Part shown: in pieces, positions 62,930-64,000 of the stretch | How positions within the stretch are numbered: position 1 is the stretch's first letter | How the letters are laid out: each line of letters opens with the position of its first letter | From: Christiangramia sediminis | Lineage (GTDB): Bacteria > Bacteroidota > Bacteroidia > Flavobacteriales > Flavobacteriaceae | Assembly (NCBI RefSeq): GCF_020552705.1 | Contig: NZ_JAJBZG010000001.1 | Coordinates: 372,001-436,000 of the forward strand | Direction: 5' to 3' | Length of the DNA: 64,000 bases | Program-made: the position numbers and the translations under genes | The notes under the pieces: model-generated | Seen by the model: the letters and a program-made list of their open reading frames with translations, nothing else | Database searches by the model: none | What the model was told of the DNA's origin: nothing

Positions 62930-63200
62930 TGAAATTAGTATTTAGAAATATGAAGTGAGAATCCCTGGAACTCTTTTTTTAACGATTCAGTAACTCTTCT
63001 ATTTTATTCGTTTATAATTTTAGAATAGGCTCTGCTAGAACTTCTTAAATATAGATTAAGAGGGAGGTCTAATTCATATTTTCATTTACAGGCTGCTTAA
63101 TTAACATTTCTTCCAAATTCTTTGTTAATTACTTTAGTGGTTTACTATTTCAGTTTTTTAGCTATTGCCTTATATTTAGGCCATAACTCCATTACTACCT

Positions 63201-64000
63201 ATGAGCGAGAATACTAAATATACCGAAGATAATATTCGGTCATTAGACTGGAAGGAACATATTCGCATGCGTCCCGGGATGTACATCGGGAAACTGGGAG
63301 ATGGATCCAGTCAGGATGACGGGATATATATTCTTTTAAAAGAAGTTATAGATAACAGTATTGATGAGTTCGTCATGGGCGCAGGGAAAACTATTGAAAT
63401 CTCTGTGCAGAATCAGCGGGTCATCGTTCGTGACTTTGGGAGGGGAATTCCGCTAGGTAAGGTTGTTGATGTTGTTTCCAAAATGAATACCGGGGGTAAA
63501 TATGACACCCGTGCCTTTAAAAAATCTGTAGGTCTTAATGGAGTTGGTACAAAAGCAGTAAATGCGCTTTCTTCCTATTTTCGTGTGGAATCTTCCAGGG
63601 ATTCAAAAAGTCATGCAGCAGAATTTGAGCAGGGAGAATTAAAGGATGAAGAACACCTCGAGGAAACTTCACGCAGAAGAGGAACCAAGATCACTTTTGT
63701 GCCAGATGAGGTGATTTTCAAGAACTATAAGTACAGAAATGAATATATAGAGAAAATGCTTAAAAACTATGTCTATCTCAACCCGGGATTGACCATAGTT
63801 TTTAATGGCGAAAAATTTTATTCTGAAAATGGGCTAAAAGATCTTCTAGGGGACAGCATTCATGAAGATGATATGTTGTATCCAATTCTTCACTTAAAAG
63901 GAGAGGATATTGAAGTTGCCATCACCCATAGTAAATCCCAGTATAGTGAAGAATATCATTCCTTCGTAAACGGGCAAAATACTTCGCAAGGTGGAACGCA
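63201..64000 (+). CDS. parE: DNA topoisomerase IV subunit B, 3' truncated by window edge
   Basis: 266 complete codons from the ATG at 63201; continues past the window. GHKL ATPase motifs: [22 protein letters not shown] (Glu48, Asn52), [10 protein letters not shown] (Asp78), [10 protein letters not shown] and [14 protein letters not shown] (111-124). Distinguished from GyrB by [14 protein letters not shown], common in Bacteroidetes ParE. It supplies ATP hydrolysis for chromosome decatenation with ParC. Assignment to ParE rather than GyrB is strong but would benefit from the missing C-terminus. Confidence 0.92.
   Translation, partial: MSENTKYTEDNIRSLDWKEHIRMRPGMYIGKLGDGSSQDDGIYILLKEVIDNSIDEFVMGAGKTIEISVQNQRVIVRDFGRGIPLGKVVDVVSKMNTGGKYDTRAFKKSVGLNGVGTKAVNALSSYFRVESSRDSKSHAAEFEQGELKDEEHLEETSRRRGTKITFVPDEVIFKNYKYRNEYIEKMLKNYVYLNPGLTIVFNGEKFYSENGLKDLLGDSIHEDDMLYPILHLKGEDIEVAITHSKSQYSEEYHSFVNGQNTSQGGT

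Overview
The window is AT-rich, has no tRNA, rRNA, CRISPR array or insertion sequence that I can see, and reads as an ordinary chromosomal stretch of a marine-type Flavobacteriaceae bacterium. Gramella/Christiangramia is my best guess, by inference only. The phylum call rests on a SusD-family lipoprotein, a SusC-like/TonB receptor with a carboxypeptidase-regulatory-like N-terminus, many short-signal lipoproteins, weak Shine-Dalgarno sequences, and promoters of the Bacteroidetes form TTTG-N19-TAnnTTTG. The clearest promoters lie upstream of the L31 gene, the ferredoxin gene and the DUF6787 gene.

Layout. 1-10.4 kb: the end of a SusD gene, a terminator, then a tight four-gene operon of two tandem giant VCBS/ASPIC lipoproteins, a PAP2/vanadium-haloperoxidase-like lipoprotein and a membrane-anchored GyrI-like protein; no glycoside hydrolase is nearby. 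10.4-22.5 kb: divergent lipid kinase and App1-type phosphatidate phosphatase, then a stress-type block (PRC-barrel protein, small membrane protein, dienelactone hydrolase, M28 peptidase, YtxH protein, fused trehalose-6-P synthase/phosphatase, divergent GH15 enzyme, MscS channel). 22.5-31.8 kb: a secreted M43 protease and a fatty-acid beta-oxidation block marR-fadN-fadA-fadE plus a long-chain acyl-CoA ligase. A perfect 20-bp palindrome lies immediately upstream of the putative marR -10-type box.

31.9-46.4 kb: purL, a DUF4377 lipoprotein, an RsmB-type rRNA methyltransferase, a YCF48/BNR-repeat lipoprotein, an ECF sigma/anti-sigma/CpxP-like module, and an operon of DUF4199 protein, glycosyltransferase 2, phosphosugar mutase and ABC exporter. 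46.5-54.7 kb: zinc-independent ribosomal protein L31 facing a His-rich TonB receptor operon that looks metal-related; DUF6146 and DUF937-like genes; then serA, serC and a LuxC-like acyl-CoA reductase divergent from a 2[4Fe-4S] ferredoxin. 54.8-64 kb: a CarboxypepD_reg-like protein, a methyltransferase, an unrecognised secreted coiled-coil protein, a TreS-maltokinase fusion whose kinase half lacks a key Asp, ychF, and the 5' part of parE.

How it fits together. Two trehalose routes (OtsAB from UDP-glucose; TreS from maltose) and a GH15 candidate trehalase/glucoamylase share the window with a mechanosensitive channel, which points to osmoprotectant turnover. The lipid kinase and App1 pair could run phosphatidate and diacylglycerol in opposite directions. 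The beta-oxidation genes have the same order as Bacillus fadNAE. The least explained parts are the SusD/VCBS/PAP2 surface operon, the coiled-coil protein at 57.1 kb, and the Asp-to-Ser change in the maltokinase half of TreS.
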